Below are positions 22,501-33,025 of a DNA stretch of 64,000 nucleotides, in pieces. The DNA comes from Eudasyphora cyanicolor (Eukaryota > Arthropoda > Insecta > Diptera > Muscidae). The DNA is taken from positions 218,418,142 through 218,482,141 of the forward strand of contig OZ005736.1 in NCBI GenBank assembly GCA_963930755.1, read 5' to 3'. The translations under genes and the position numbers were made by a program. The notes below the pieces were generated by a model, which saw only the letters and a list, made by a program, of their open reading frames with translations, did no database searches and was not told the DNA's origin. Each line of letters starts with the position of its first letter. Position 1 is the first letter of the stretch.

Positions 22501-22733
22501 CGAACGGCTATATTCCTAAACAATAATTTTATTTGTAAATAATATTTTATTTGAGAAAATTATTATTCATTTTGTTGTAATATATTAATTTATGCGTTCC
22601 AAATAAATTTTATTGATTTTCAAATAAAATTTATTCGCTCAGAAATATAAAATATTTAAAAATTTGTGTTCCAATTATATTTTCATCCGTTTCAAACATA
22701 TCAAAAAATGCGATTTTGCCCCGTGTAATATGT
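19567..22733 (+). mobile_element. D-family element interrupted by a Helitron
   Basis: The first part (19567-about 20130) starts CGCTGAAGTATATTTGTAGTA and follows the D order: AAACATATTCTGC, GGGTACACTCTAAACATATA, TTTGGAACTATTATTT, AATGTATCAATACCTTAA. After the Helitron 20136-22464 the second half resumes (CTAAACAATAATTTTATTTG, then ATGCGTTCCAAATAAA) and ends GCGATTTTGCCCCGTGTA. The Helitron is therefore younger than this D copy. Confidence 0.7.
20136..22464 (-). mobile_element. Helitron, right arm of the giant inverted repeat
   Basis: Mirror image of 16635-19093: CTAG at 20136-20139 next to the GGACCCGGTCC palindrome, and a TCTATATATATAAAG start at 22464 on the minus strand. It lacks one 142-bp unit present in the left arm (left unit about 17740-17882) and has a GTTT microsatellite 12 bp longer. 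Otherwise translated blocks I compared differ by only 0-2 residues between arms. Confidence 0.8.
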
Positions 22734-22796
22734 CATGATCTGTCATTTGTTTTTCACAAATTATTCAGTTTTCTATCAAAATTTTTTTTTAAATCC

Positions 22797-23045
22797 AAAA
22801 AAAAACTTTCCAGTCGACCTACGACCTTGACATGATATTTTAGCTCTCGGTAAAGGCTATCTTTTTGCCATTGACCGATGCCCGATCCGACGTACCGTTA
22901 CGGTGCTAGAGTAAAAATAAACTTTCCGTTCACATTTGAAAATTTGAAAAAAAAAACTTTCCAGTCGACCTACGATCTTGACACCCATGAGCAATATTTT
23001 AGCTCTCGTTAAGAGCTATCTTTTTGCCATTGACCGATTGTGGCT
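22797..23045 (+). repeat. Tandem duplication, period about 155 bp
   Basis: AAACTTTCCAGTCGACCTAC, TTTTAGCTCTCG and CTATCTTTTTGCCATTGACC each occur twice, about 155 bp apart, immediately before a mariner relic. The units differ by several substitutions. Confidence 0.7.
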
Positions 23046-23370
23046 ACGTGCCACACAGCAAATGAAACAATTGAATTGTTGCGAGAAAAGTTATTAGATT
23101 CGATTATTTCAAGAAATTGTGATATTGAATGGCCTCCAAGAAGTTGTGATTTAACACCATTAGACTATTTCTTGTGGGGTTATTTGAAGTAATTGGTCTT
23201 TCGAAATAAACCAGACTCTCTTCAGGCTTTACAAGTCAATATTGAAAGCGCCATTCATGACATACGACTTGATTTAGTGGAAAAAGTGCTTGAAAATTGG
23301 GTTCATCGAATTCGTTCCTGCAGAAGAAGTCGTCGAGGCCATTTGAATGACGTTTTATTTAGAACTTAAT
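23043..23370 (+). pseudogene. Mariner-like transposase, C-terminal part
   Basis: In one frame: ATCHTANETIELLREKL, RNCDIEWPPRSCDLTPLDYF (third catalytic Asp in the SCDLTPLD context), LWGYLK, a TAA stop near 23189, then ALQVNIESAIHD, VLENWVHRI and RGHLNDVLFRT-stop. The first two catalytic residues are absent, being upstream of the preserved part. A 3' end about 100 bp later reads GGAAAATCCTGTA. Dead. Confidence 0.8.
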
Positions 23371-23439
23371 TGTATCGATTGTACTTCACATTAAATAAAA
23401 AACTTTTGAATTTCCTTAACTATAAGTGTGTTTTTATTT

Positions 23440-24120
23440 CAAGGAAATCATATCACTCTTATTGGAAAATCCTGTATATCTGAACCGGGCAATATCTAAA
23501 TCTGAGCCGATTTTTTTTTATTTTTGGAAATTGGGTACTATTTATGCCTATGTCTATCTTTCGTTTCGTCCTCTTTTCTCGTATACCGAGAAACATATGT
23601 ATAGTGACTATGTCTAAATCTGAACCGATTTTCACCAATTTAAATAGGGATCGTCCTTGAGCCAAAACAGAAGTTCCTACTAGAAGAGGGCCGGGAAAAA
23701 ATTTAAAATTAATTTTTTATCGATTGTCCGGATAAGAAACAGCGGAATTATTTCCCTTTTTTACCTTATTGTCCTGAATGAATGAATCGGAAAAATATCT
23801 TGCAGTTTTACGACGCATTAACAGCCTTGTAAAATATCATCGCCACACCGTATATCGGTTGAATCATTTTGGCGCTTTTAAGCGCATTATTCCACCGTCT
23901 GACGGCGGTTCACAGCTTTCACAACGCTTTGAGTGTGGCATTTCTCTGAGTGGGCAATTGGAGATACGCTTTTTGTCAAAACAATCAGTACATATGTGGT
24001 GTATATCTCAATCTGAACCGATTTACACACATTTCTACAGGCTTAGTTCCTGGGTTGAAAATTCAATTCTGTAAAACTTCATATCGAATTTAGTATGTAT
24101 GTTTGTATATTTAGTTTCAC
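23440..24120 (+). repeat. INE-1-like fragments
   Basis: Contains the diagnostic phrases ATATCTAAATCTGAGCCGAT, TTTAAATAGGGATCGTCCTT, GTATATCTCAATCTGAACCG and a GGGTTGAAAATTC stretch. No hairpin or GTCY run. Interpreted as decayed central units of the A family. Confidence 0.5.
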
Positions 24121-25165
24121 TTTAGAAACAAATGCTTCACACACCGCACATAACCATTTCCAAAAGGAATTACGACTGTCATGCACATTGCATTGAATAA
24201 AAGGGCAATTTTGTAAAATAAAGCCAACAATTGGAAATTGTCTTTATTTCCGTTCTGGCCGGTGAAAAGTGCGCTTTAAATTCACAAAATGAGTCCTTTG
24301 CGTGTAGTTTTGCTTCGTTTAGGTACCGTAATGACGGTGGAAACATGGCTTTCAACAACATTTATTTCATAATATCCTGCAAGTCAAGTCCTTAACTCAC
24401 ACATAGGCACACACACTCGCTCACACACAGCCAACACTACGAACAGCAACTTTCCAACTTGAAGCCACAAAACAAAAAGCAAATAAAAAACCTCCTTTTT
24501 TTGGTCTTACAATTAAAACCACGTTAAAATATCATTTGCTGTAGTTTAACTTTTAACATATTCAACATCTTGTACAGCCCCTGCTCCTCCTCCACTGGCA
24601 CCTCCACTACTTACCACAAGGAAATTGTGTGCAGATGCTGCGCAAAAGCAGTTTAGGAAAGAGACAGAGTGAGAGAGAGGGGGGGGGGGGGGAAATGTAT
24701 GTCTAGTGGAGAAGAAATCGTAACTAATGACGCTGTCATTAATCCTTTGCGTTAACAAAGCGTTGAAGAAATCACTTTACCAGCGGCGTCTAAAACAACA
24801 ACGGATGAGTTGCACTCGGATATCAGTTAAATGATGCCACAGACACAGAGTAAAGCCACCACCAGAGAGTGAAAAGTTAGGTTCAGACGATGGGGGTGTA
24901 AGGAGGACAAAAAAGTGGTCGAACAGTTTTGGTCAGTTGGTAGCATAGGTCGTACGGCTTAAGCGTGATATATGTTTAGTCTATTCTTTTAGAGACTTAC
25001 ACTTGTCTGAAAATTACTGAAGGCACCTCTTGAAAAACGGCGACCTGATTGCGCAATGTTTATCCCCGACTATTTGTGTATTTTTGTCCTGTCACTAAAA
25101 AAAACTAACAAACAAAGAATACTCCATGGCGCCTTCTAAATAAAGCATCTGTCTAAACTTCTTTA
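24121..25165. other. No gene or recognised repeat; includes a G14 run
   Basis: About 1 kb without repeats known from the window. It contains a CACA-rich stretch near 24400-24430 and a homopolymer of 14 G at 24679-24692 after a GA repeat. No convincing reading frame. Candidate host intron or intergenic DNA. Confidence 0.45.
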
Positions 25166-25169
25166 GAAA

Positions 25170-26623
25170 AAAAACAGTAAGGAAAGACAATATATAATAA
25201 CCTACACCTCCCTAACAATGCGAAAAGAGGCTTTACGATAATAATTTTGAATAATTGGTTTCGTTTCACTTAACAAAGTACTTAGCCGTCGCCTCCTCAT
25301 CAAGACTTATTCCAAGGAGGAGTTGAAAATGTTGATCATAATAAAATAGATTTGAAACTATAACCTTAAAATGAGCAGTATTCTCACATAGATCAAGAAT
25401 CGAAAGGAATAAATAGATGTGACTATATATAATCTAAATAGAATCTGTCTATCCAACCATTACAACCGCCCCCAATACATGTCACTTACTTCTTCTTTAA
25501 TTTTTAACAAAGTTGTTTTCATATACTGAAAACAACAATAACGATCTTGAGCTTGAGTACAAAAACCTACCTAACAATGCGAAAATGGGCATTGCGATAA
25601 GAATTTGGCAGTGTTCATACATGTAATAAGCAAACTCTCTCTGCCGATTTTCGTACTGATCGGATATAAAACACGGTTTCTACAGTGCTTACATGTCAAA
25701 TCGGGTGTAACATATATATGGGGGCTATATCTAAATCTGAACCGATTTTCCCCGAATTGCGCAGTGTTTTTTCATGTAATAAGAGAACTTTCTCTGCCGA
25801 ATTTCGTACAGGTCGGATGTAAAATACGGTTTCTACAGCGCTTAAATGTTAAATCGGTTGGAACATATATATGGGGGCTATATCTAAATCTGAACCGATT
25901 TTCCCCGAATTGCGCAGTGTTTTTTCATGTAATAAGAGAACTTTCTCTGCCGAATTTCGTACAGGTCGGATGTAAAATACGGTTTCTACAGCGCTTTCAT
26001 GTCAAATCGGGGGAAACATATATATGGGGACTATATCTAAATCTGAACCGATTTTCCCCGAATTTGGCAGTGTTTATTCATGTAATAAGAGAACTCTCTC
26101 TGCCAAATTTCGTACTGATCTGATTTAATACACAGTTCCTACAGCGCTTACATGTCAAATCGGGTGAAACATATATATGGGGGCTATATCTAAATCTGAA
26201 CGGATTTTCTCCGAATTTGGTAGTGTTCATTCACGTAATAATAAAACTCTCTCTGCCGAATTTCATAAAGATCGGATGTAAAATGTGGGTTCTACAGCGC
26301 TTACATGTCAAGTCGTGTGAAACATATATATGGGGACTATATCCAAATCTGAACCGATTTTAACCAATTTCAATAGGGATCGTCCTTGGGCCAAAAAAGA
26401 GCACTATGCTAAATTTCATCACAATCGGACCATAAATACTTTGATTACTAGAATACATGGACAGACAGACGGACAGACAGACGGACATGGCTAAATCGAC
26501 TCAGAAAGTGATTCTGAGTCTATCGGTATAATAAACAATGGGTCTATCTCTTCTCCTTTTAGGTGTTACAAACAAATGCACAAAGTCATAATACCCTGTA
26601 CCACAGTGTGGTGTAGGGTATAA
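25170..26623 (+). mobile_element. INE-1-like family A element
   Basis: Begins CAGTAAGGAAAGAC and ends with the hairpin TACCCTGTACCACAGTGTGG-TGTAGGGTA at 26591-26620. Just inside is GAGTCTATCGGTAT, a GTCY run (GACAGACAGACGGACAGACA) and GGCTAAATCGACTCAGAAAG. In reverse complement this matches the INE-1/DINE-1 order known from Drosophila: hairpin, GAGTCGAT...GCCATGTCCGTCTGTC, central repeats. Those elements are regarded as non-autonomous Helentron-type elements. No coding capacity. Confidence 0.75.
25605..26350 (+). repeat. Five about 153-bp central units of INE-1-like A
   Basis: ATGTCAAATCGGG or variants begin units at 25692, 25845, 25998, 26151 and 26303. Each continues ACATATATATGGGGGCTATA and CTAAATCTGAACCGATTTTC. 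A run-through frame of 172 codons (25605-26123) results from unit phase and is not a gene. Confidence 0.85.
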
Positions 26624-26818
26624 TTAATTTCTGCCAAATTATATATAGAACTGACGTAGAATATAGTTTTAATAGCGTTTAAATACTAAATAGGCAGGAA
26701 CATTTATATGTGGCTATATCTAAATCTGAACCGATTATCCCCAAATTAAGCAGTATTCGTTTCAAAAATAAGAAACTTTTTTCTGTCAAATGATCGGAAG
26801 TCAAGTACAACTTCTATA

Positions 26819-27756
26819 CAGGGTGGATGATATGTAATGCAACAAAGTAAAGTGCTATATTTTTTAATTTTTTTTTAAATTTTATTGTTCAAAAGCAAAA
26901 AAAGTCGGAAATAACATAAAATTTTAGAAACAGTTTAGATTTGTTCGAATTGGCCACCTTTAGCACGAATTATGGCCTTCAAACGGCCGACAAAGCCATC
27001 ACACGCTGCACGAAAGTGGCTCTACGGTATTTGGGTCTATTCCCGGCGAAGCGCCGTCTTGAGATGATCGATACTTTGGTATTTTTTAGTGCGAACCTTA
27101 CTCTCTAAAATGCCCCAGGCGCAAAAGTCCAACGGATTGTGATCCGGAGATCTTGGTGGCCATTGTGCGGTAGAAATGAAGCGAGGAATCTCCTTTTTAA
27201 GCCATTCTTGGTTGACGCGTGTTGAGTGCGATGGAATGTCCATGGTCTGCGGCCGAAATGTTTGTCTGCCCAGGGCTTTAATACTGTCTTTAGGACATTT
27301 TCCCGATAATATTCGGCATTTATTTTGACCCCATTGTCGATGAATACGAGCGGGGAGCGACCATCGGCCGTTACGACGGCCCACACCATTACGATCGGCG
27401 GCGCTTGAGTTCTGGTGGCCAATCGAAGGTGTAAATTTTTAGCTGACCTCTTTGGCAAGTAAACCCGATCAAAAGATTGGCAAGTAAACCCGAACAAAAG
27501 ATTTATTCACATTTAAATGCTGGAGGGCTCTAACGATAGCCACTTGTGTTTTTCCACCCAAATATAAAGCAATCACACTATCACGCTTGAATTCCATCAC
27601 GAATAACTTTTTTTCTGAATCTGAAGATCAAAATGCTTTTGTAAGCTTGTAAACAATAAAATGAACTGTTACTGAAATAAATCTGTCAGCTATCAGACTA
27701 GCGGTTTAGAAAGGATAGCAACCTGAAGTTGGTTGCAATACATATCATCCACCCTG
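26819..27756 (-). mobile_element. Mariner-like element, internally deleted
   Basis: TIRs CAGGGTGGATGATATGTA-type at both ends, about 28 bp; TA on both sides (26817-26818, 27757-27758). 938 bp, shorter than autonomous mariners (about 1.3 kb). Confidence 0.85.
27037..27601 (-). pseudogene. Mariner transposase relic
   Basis: Starts at an ATG near 27600 (MEFKRDSVIALYLGGKTQVA), the N-terminal helix-turn-helix. A deletion then jumps to KRSAKNLHLRLATRTQAPPI, VMVWAVVTADGRSP and ENVLKTVLKPW. Where the second catalytic Asp is expected (a QQDSAPSHS-type motif), this copy reads MDIPSHSTRVNQEW, and the codons carrying Asp are missing along with a frame change. IQWPPRSPDHNPLDF-type sequence (third Asp) survives as TAQWPPRSPDHNPLDF. 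There is also a short direct duplication GGCAAGTAAACCCGA at 27448-27490. Not functional. Confidence 0.8.
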
Positions 27757-27920
27757 TAGAGCTTTGATACCAAATCGGGAGGAACATATATATGGGGGCT
27801 ATATCTAAATTGAACCGATTTTCCCCAAATTTGGCAGTGTTAATTTATGAAATAAGAAACCTCTTTCTGCCGAATTTCGCACTTATCGCATATAAAATAC
27901 AGTATCTACAGCGCTTACAT

Positions 27921-28483
27921 CGTCGGCTCAATGCTATTTTGTTCCATACGCCATTTTGTATGATCGGAGAAAAACGCAATTTATTGTTTGAGTAAAAACG
28001 GGACTGAAGAGTTACACACTTTTTATTTCATAGGGTTCCCAACAGTGTTTGTATGATTCTCATGCATTTCTATGTCATTACATTAAAAAATAAGCAAGTT
28101 ATAACATATTTTGCACTTGGCATTTTGGTCCATATCCACGTTTATTTTAATATTTTTTTTGTATTTGTATTACATGGGCCACAAAAAGGGTCGGTATGAT
28201 TGCTTACATTATAATATGATTACATACTGTGATCGAAAGAACGTAAAATACTGAGTCAAAAATATAGGGCGATAGAAAACTGGAGACATAGAACAAAAAT
28301 ATCAAAATAATTTCCCGTTATTCAGAGTTAAATAAATTTACCCTACCAATATCTCGAAAACGAGGCGAGATAGGAAAAAAATGATTGCAGATTCTGAAAG
28401 AGCATGCTTGAAACCATTATTATCAACTCCTAACTCAAAAAACACAAAAATGGCGTATGGACCAAAATAGCATTAAGCCGACG
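27921..28483. mobile_element. CGTCG-terminus MITE with 4-bp duplication
   Basis: TIRs of about 38 bp starting CGTCGGCTYAATGCTATTTT on both ends; ACAT flanks at 27917-27920 and 28484-28487. The empty site is seen in neighbouring A units (GCTTACATGTCAAATC). 563 bp, noncoding. Shares the first five bases and the duplication length with 1305-3893. Confidence 0.8.
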
Positions 28484-29068
28484 ACATGTCAAATCGGGAG
28501 TAACATAAAATACAGTTCCTACAGCGCTGACATATAAAATTGGGGTAACATATACAAGGTGGAGCGCGGTAATTTGCTTATTTGGGAATGAAATAAAAAA
28601 GTTATGAACCTTATAAAAATTTATTTTATATTTTAATTATATTGAACAATAAGGGAATTTATAAATTACATGGTTTTAAATAGTGTATCTGGCAAATGTC
28701 GACCTTCGCTACCCACACACTGCTGCATTAGGGTTGCCAGACGGTCGGGATTCGTCGGGATTTTCCCGACTTTTCGCGTATTTACAGAGTCCCAATTATT
28801 GAAGTAATTTAGGGGGAAGTCCCGACTTTTTCCATTTACTCTCTACACTATGGAAAATAAAAGCGCAGTAAAAAAATAATAATGAAAATGCTATTATCAT
28901 ATGTACTTATTATGTACTTTTGTAATTTTTCCGTCACTAATCTTTCATTTTTCAAGAAATGTACATTTTGAACGAATTCAGCAACTTATCTATCGGGTCC
29001 GTCAATAAGAGCGCTACAAAATTTTTTTTAAACAAAACAAAAACGGTTTTGGATATCAATGAAATTCT

Positions 29069-29820
29069 TTATTCCTGTGAAAGTACGTTCGATGCCATTA
29101 TGTATGGAACTCGATTTCTTTTGAATCCACGGGCACGCTTGCAGAAGACCAGACTCTGAACCCAATTTTCGACGGTTTTCAAGCATAAGTCGGCCGATAC
29201 TGCTGCAATTTCACGTTCGATATTCGTACGAAGTTCATCAATCTCGCTGGCTTGTTGGCATAGACCATAGACTTGACGTAGCCCCACAGGAAATAGTCTA
29301 ACGGCGTCAAATCGCACGACCGAGGCGGCCAATCGACTGGACCATTTCGTGAGATAACACGTTCTCCAAACTTGGTTTCCAATAAATTGATTGTGGCATT
29401 CGCTGTGTGGCTTGTGGCGCCGTCCTGTTGGAACCACATGTCCTCCAAGTCCATATCATCCAATTTGGGCCAAAAATATTCGGTTATCATTGAACGGTAG
29501 GGATTCCCATTCACAGTAACGTGCCGGTCTTGATCATCACGGAAGAAGTACGGCCCAACGACGCCGCCGGCCCATAAACCGCACCAAACCGTAATTTTTT
29601 CGGGATGCAATGATGACTCATGGAGTACGTGTGGATTGCTGTCTGACCAATAACGCATATTTTCAGCCAGAAATGAGCCTCATCGCTGAAGATGATTTTT
29701 CGATTTTTCGCGCTCTTAACGTTGAGGCCACTGACTCCGAATTTCGGTAGTAAATTTTAATAATTTCGACTCGTTGTTGGCTCGTATATCTTTCCATCGT
29801 GAAATGGCAAACCTTACTGA
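29069..29820 (-). pseudogene. Mariner-like transposase relic
   Basis: N-terminus at about 29800 reads MERYTSQQRVEIIKIYYRN. A deletion then leads to FSDEAHFWL (first catalytic Asp) in another frame. From 29658 an open block runs HPEKITVWCGLWAGGVVGPY, WFQQDGATSHTANATINLL (second Asp) and WPPRSCDLTPLDYFLWGYVK (third Asp, 36 residues after the second), before a frame change near 29230. The tail LKTVENWVQSL follows. Same family as the relics at 23043 and 55377. Short possible TIR remnants (GCGCTACAAAA) lie near 29010 and 29890. Confidence 0.85.
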
Positions 29821-29939
29821 AGAGAAATGTCAAAAGAGCGGCAAAAAATATGGCGTCGTTTGCTGTCCCTGTCGGTCTACTTTTGTAGCGTCCCTGTTTA
29901 AAAACTCTTTAAAAGAATAGCTATTAACGTGGGCGAATT

Positions 29940-30262
29940 TGTTAGAAATTTCAAAAGTTATACAAATTTTACATGCAGTGTCCTATGAAATGTTGTACAT
30001 CGACTACTGCAATCTTCGAGCTATTTGTAAAGAATTGCCACGGATATGTATACCCTTGTTTCATGGCAGATGTTTGTCAGACATAGAAATGCTACAGCTA
30101 GACCCACCTTAAAGTTGTATTTTACATGCAATTGTTTTGAAATTTAGCATGGTAGAGTTGTTTATCCAGAGAACAACTTTGCTCAATTTGACGAAAATCG
30201 GTTCAGATTTAGATTCCATATATATGTTTCGTCCTAATTGGCCCTTTAGCCCTATAGAAGCT
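29940..30262 (-). repeat. INE-1-like A fragment
   Basis: Reverse complement contains GGCTAAAGGGCCAATTAGGA-like, AATCTGAACCGATTTTCGTC and AAGGTGGGTCTAGCTGTAGC, matching the A copy at 51280-51540. The GTCY run is lost. Confidence 0.6.
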
Positions 30263-30263
30263 A

Positions 30264-31005
30264 CACGGGACAAAATCGCCTTTATTGACATGTTTCAATC
30301 GAAACAAAATATATTTGGAACACCAATTTTTAAATATTTTATATTTCTTTGCAAAGAAATTTTATTTGAAAATCAATATAATATATTTGGAACGCATATA
30401 TTATTATTTTTCAATAAATAATATTTGCAAACTAAATTTCTCAAATAAAATATGTGTTTAAGAACAAATAAAATTATTATTTAGGAATTTTTCCAAATAT
30501 ATTTTATTTAAAAAATATTTCCAATACTTTTGCTGCCTTTTTCGAATTTCAGTTTTAATTTTTTCTTGGTTTCGAATTGTACCTCCCAGTTCTGATACCA
30601 TATGCAGCAATAATTCCTTTTTAAATCAATCATTTCGAATTTCTGAGTATTCCAAGCCATCATTAGTTGTCAATCCTCTAAGTACTTTATATTGATCTAA
30701 GATTTAACGATTTCAATTATTATTTTTACAAATATTAAACATTTCTAAAAATTTTACTTTGAATTACTTAAAAATTTAAGACAATTTATTTATTTTATGA
30801 ATACTTAATGCAAATAAATATTTGTTTCGGAAATAACAGTCACATTGGGATGCAAACAAATGTTTGTTTAGAACAACATCTTCCTAAATACACAATTTTT
30901 GTGTGTACCAGATATTATATGTTTAGAGTGTACCATAAACATATATATGTTTCAAGCCGATTATGTTGGGGACTATATACTACAGAAGTGATTTTTTTCA
31001 GCGTG
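30264..31005 (-). mobile_element. D-family MITE, full length
   Basis: Left end TA-CACGGGACAAAATCGCC; right end ...TTTTTTTCAGCGTG-TA (31006-31007). 742 bp, TA on both sides. The two ends are only partly complementary (CACGSKG...AAAATCGC). Interior AT-rich without coding potential; contains GTTTAGAGTGTACCATAAAC. Confidence 0.8.
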
Positions 31006-31347
31006 TATAGTTTACATCCAACTGTTTTAAAGTAAAAGCGAATTTCGTGAAGAATAACACAAAGAAAGTATTTGTGGTAAACATAATATTGACCTATAGT
31101 TTATATAAGTTATTTTGAATATTCTTATGTTAGACTTTTATTGAAACTGTAATGAGTTTTTTTTAAAATGCCAAAACCAATAAAATATTATCTTTTTATT
31201 TGTCCCGACAAATCCCGCTTTTAAGTCTCGGTTATCCCGACTTTTCGAATACGGCGTCTGGCAATCCTAGCTGCATACGATTTCTGAAGTTTTCATGAAC
31301 TCTAACGAGCATGACGTCTGGTATTCTGCAATTTCAGCCTCAATATT

Positions 31348-31443
31348 GTTAATTAGGTCTTCCAAGGTATTGGGACGGTTGATATACAGTATATGTGTAA
31401 AGTGTATATCAACAATCCCAACACCTTGGAAGACCTAATTAAC
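31348..31443. repeat. 41-bp inverted duplication with 14-bp loop
   Basis: 31348-31388 and 31403-31443 are inverted copies with three mismatches (GTTAATTAGGTCTTCCAAGG at the outer ends). The left arm is mariner coding sequence (minus strand, NTLEDLINN), so the right arm is an inverted copy of it. It marks the point where the outer mariner relic breaks off. Confidence 0.85.
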
Positions 31444-31449
31444 AAAAAA

Positions 31450-31800
31450 ATCGATTTTGCCCCGTGTACAACAGTATTATCTGGAGAGGTATTTTTCATG
31501 TACACCTTAAGTCGGATTTTGCTGAATCCATATGAAACTATGCCTTCGGACTTGAGGTGGGGTAGAGACTCGGCATTCACTATAAATACTGCGTGCGTCC
31601 GATTCCCATCCGCCCGGCATTGCAAACCTTCAGCACCTTAGTCACGGATTACACATCGGCTGGTATAGACGGGATCTATGAATATGCCATGGGCCGAGAC
31701 GGGATGTCCTCCATGTTGACAACATCCAGCGCCGCACCCGGCCAGATTTCACCAATTTTGTTCAGTGCGCAGCGATAGCACTCAACAGAAAATTTTTGAA
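31450..31800 (-). pseudogene. DUF4780-like retroelement protein relic, second copy
   Basis: Minus strand from about 31785: IAALNKIGEIWPGAALDVVN, MEDIPSRPMAYS-stop, then (frame changed) NRTHAVFIVNAESLPHLKSE and GIVSYGFSKIRLKVYM. These are the end strands of the DUF4780-type domain. The block between contains stops. Matches the relic at 5170-5950. A GATTTTGCCCCGTGTA scrap of a D end precedes it at 31451-31470. Confidence 0.5.
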
Positions 31801-32028
31801 TAATTAATTACAAACAAATTTAGAATAGTTATATCCTTAAAAAATTGCATGTCCTTTTAAATGTCATGCCCTTTTAAACGAAAATAAGAACTGAGCATAC
31901 AGTTTTGTTTCGTTTCTAGTCAGCTTTCAGAATTATATAGACATTTACGTGACCAATGATTTTTATTAAATTTTGTCGCACGATGTTATAGATTTGTTTA
32001 TGATTTTCCAGTATAAAAAATAAAATAA

Positions 32029-32852
32029 ACAAGTAAGAAAGTTTCAGTCGGGTAAACCGACTAAAGTATACCATCACTTTGTGAGTAATGTAATATTGAA
32101 TATTACTCGAATTATTCTGTCAATTTGTGTGGGAGGTACCAGAAGGGGTTTATCAAATACATTTTTTTTTGCTGAACATTAGATACTTTATTCATTGCAT
32201 TGTGCCGACTTATAAGCATTTATGTGCACTGGTATAAACGTTATGAGACATTAAATTGTGGTATGATTTGGGCATTTTGTGTGGGAGGTACAAGGAGGGG
32301 CGTGGCAATAACGCCCATTTTTCACAGGGCTATAGACACTATAAAAACATTACACTGTACAAAATTTCAAGTATTTTTATACACTGGTTTTAATGTTATA
32401 AGCTGTTAACTTTTGGTGCAAAAAGGTACCTTTGTGTGGGAGGTACCAAAAGGGGTGTGACAACAGCACCCATTTTTCCCTGGACTGTAGGCAATATAAA
32501 AGCATATACTGTACAAAATTTCAAGTATTTTTATACACTGTTATTAATGTTATAAGCTGTTAACTTTTGGTGCAAAATGGTGCATTTGTGTGGGAGGTAC
32601 CAAAAGCGACGACTAATAAGCTAATACTATGTGTAGAATTTCAAAAGATTCGAATAAGTAGTATAGCAGTTATTAAAGATTCAATATTTCACAACATTTT
32701 AACCCTTTGTGGGGGAGGTACTAGAAGGAGTGGACCAATATGGCCCATCTTCGAACTTAGCCGGAGATAGAAAAAAATATTACCACATACCAAATTTGAG
32801 GTCAATCGGTTACTCCTTTCGAGAGTTATCGTACGCACCAGCCAGCAGACAC

Positions 32853-32886
<34 letters not shown>

Positions 32887-33025
32887 GGACGGACATTGCT
32901 CATTCGACTTAAAATGACCCAAAGCGGATTTCCTCCGAACATACTTGGGGTCACTCCTTCGACGTGTTACACTTTTTTCCGTAGCAAATGATATATACCC
33001 TCGTCACACTAAAGTGAGGGTATAA
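32029..33025 (+). mobile_element. INE-1-like family B element
   Basis: Begins AACAAGTAAGAAAGTTTCAG and TCGGGTAAACCGAC. The interior repeats TTTGTGTGGGAGGTACCAAA and ACTTTTGGTGCAAAA about every 150 bp. A GTCY run of seven or more units lies at 32853-32890, and the element ends TATACCCTCGTCACACTAAA-GTGAGGGTATA, a hairpin. A second full copy is at 57715-58721. Noncoding. Confidence 0.75.

Larger units (their letters stand above)
26624..28554 (+). mobile_element. Second INE-1-like A copy, interrupted twice
   Basis: A-type units at 26626-26818, 27758-27920 and 28484-28554 (GGCTATATCTAAATCTGAAC, CAGCGCTTACAT, ATGTCAAATCGGGAG) are separated by a mariner (26819-27756) and by a CGTCG MITE (27921-28483). 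The order of the pieces shows that the A copy is older than both insertions. Confidence 0.7.
28729..31269. mobile_element. hAT-like TIR element carrying other insertions
   Basis: Ends TAGGGTTGCCAGACG (left) and TAGGATTGCCAGACG (right, inverted), with CGGGATTTTCCCGAC-like subterminal motifs. GCTGCAT flanks both sides (28722-28728, 31270-31276), consistent with a 7-8 bp duplication. It interrupts a mariner relic and itself contains a mariner copy, an INE-1-like fragment and a D element. No own transposase seen. Confidence 0.7.
28555..31388 (-). pseudogene. Mariner-like transposase C-terminus, split by a hAT-like element
   Basis: Minus-strand pieces 31388-31277 and 28728-28555 read together: RPNTLEDLINNIEAEIAEYQ, then a shifted VHENFRNRMQQCV-type stretch running across the insertion site and ending GRHLPDTLF before a stop. 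This is the mariner C-terminal pattern. The right end is cut inside a fold-back (31348-31443), and the catalytic domain is missing. The left end ACAAGGTGGAGCGCGGTAA may be the TIR. Confidence 0.65.

Noticed and set aside
25605..26123. 172-codon open frame
   Set aside because: It spans tandem 153-bp units whose length is a multiple of three. The protein is a repeat of the same 51 residues with no domain.
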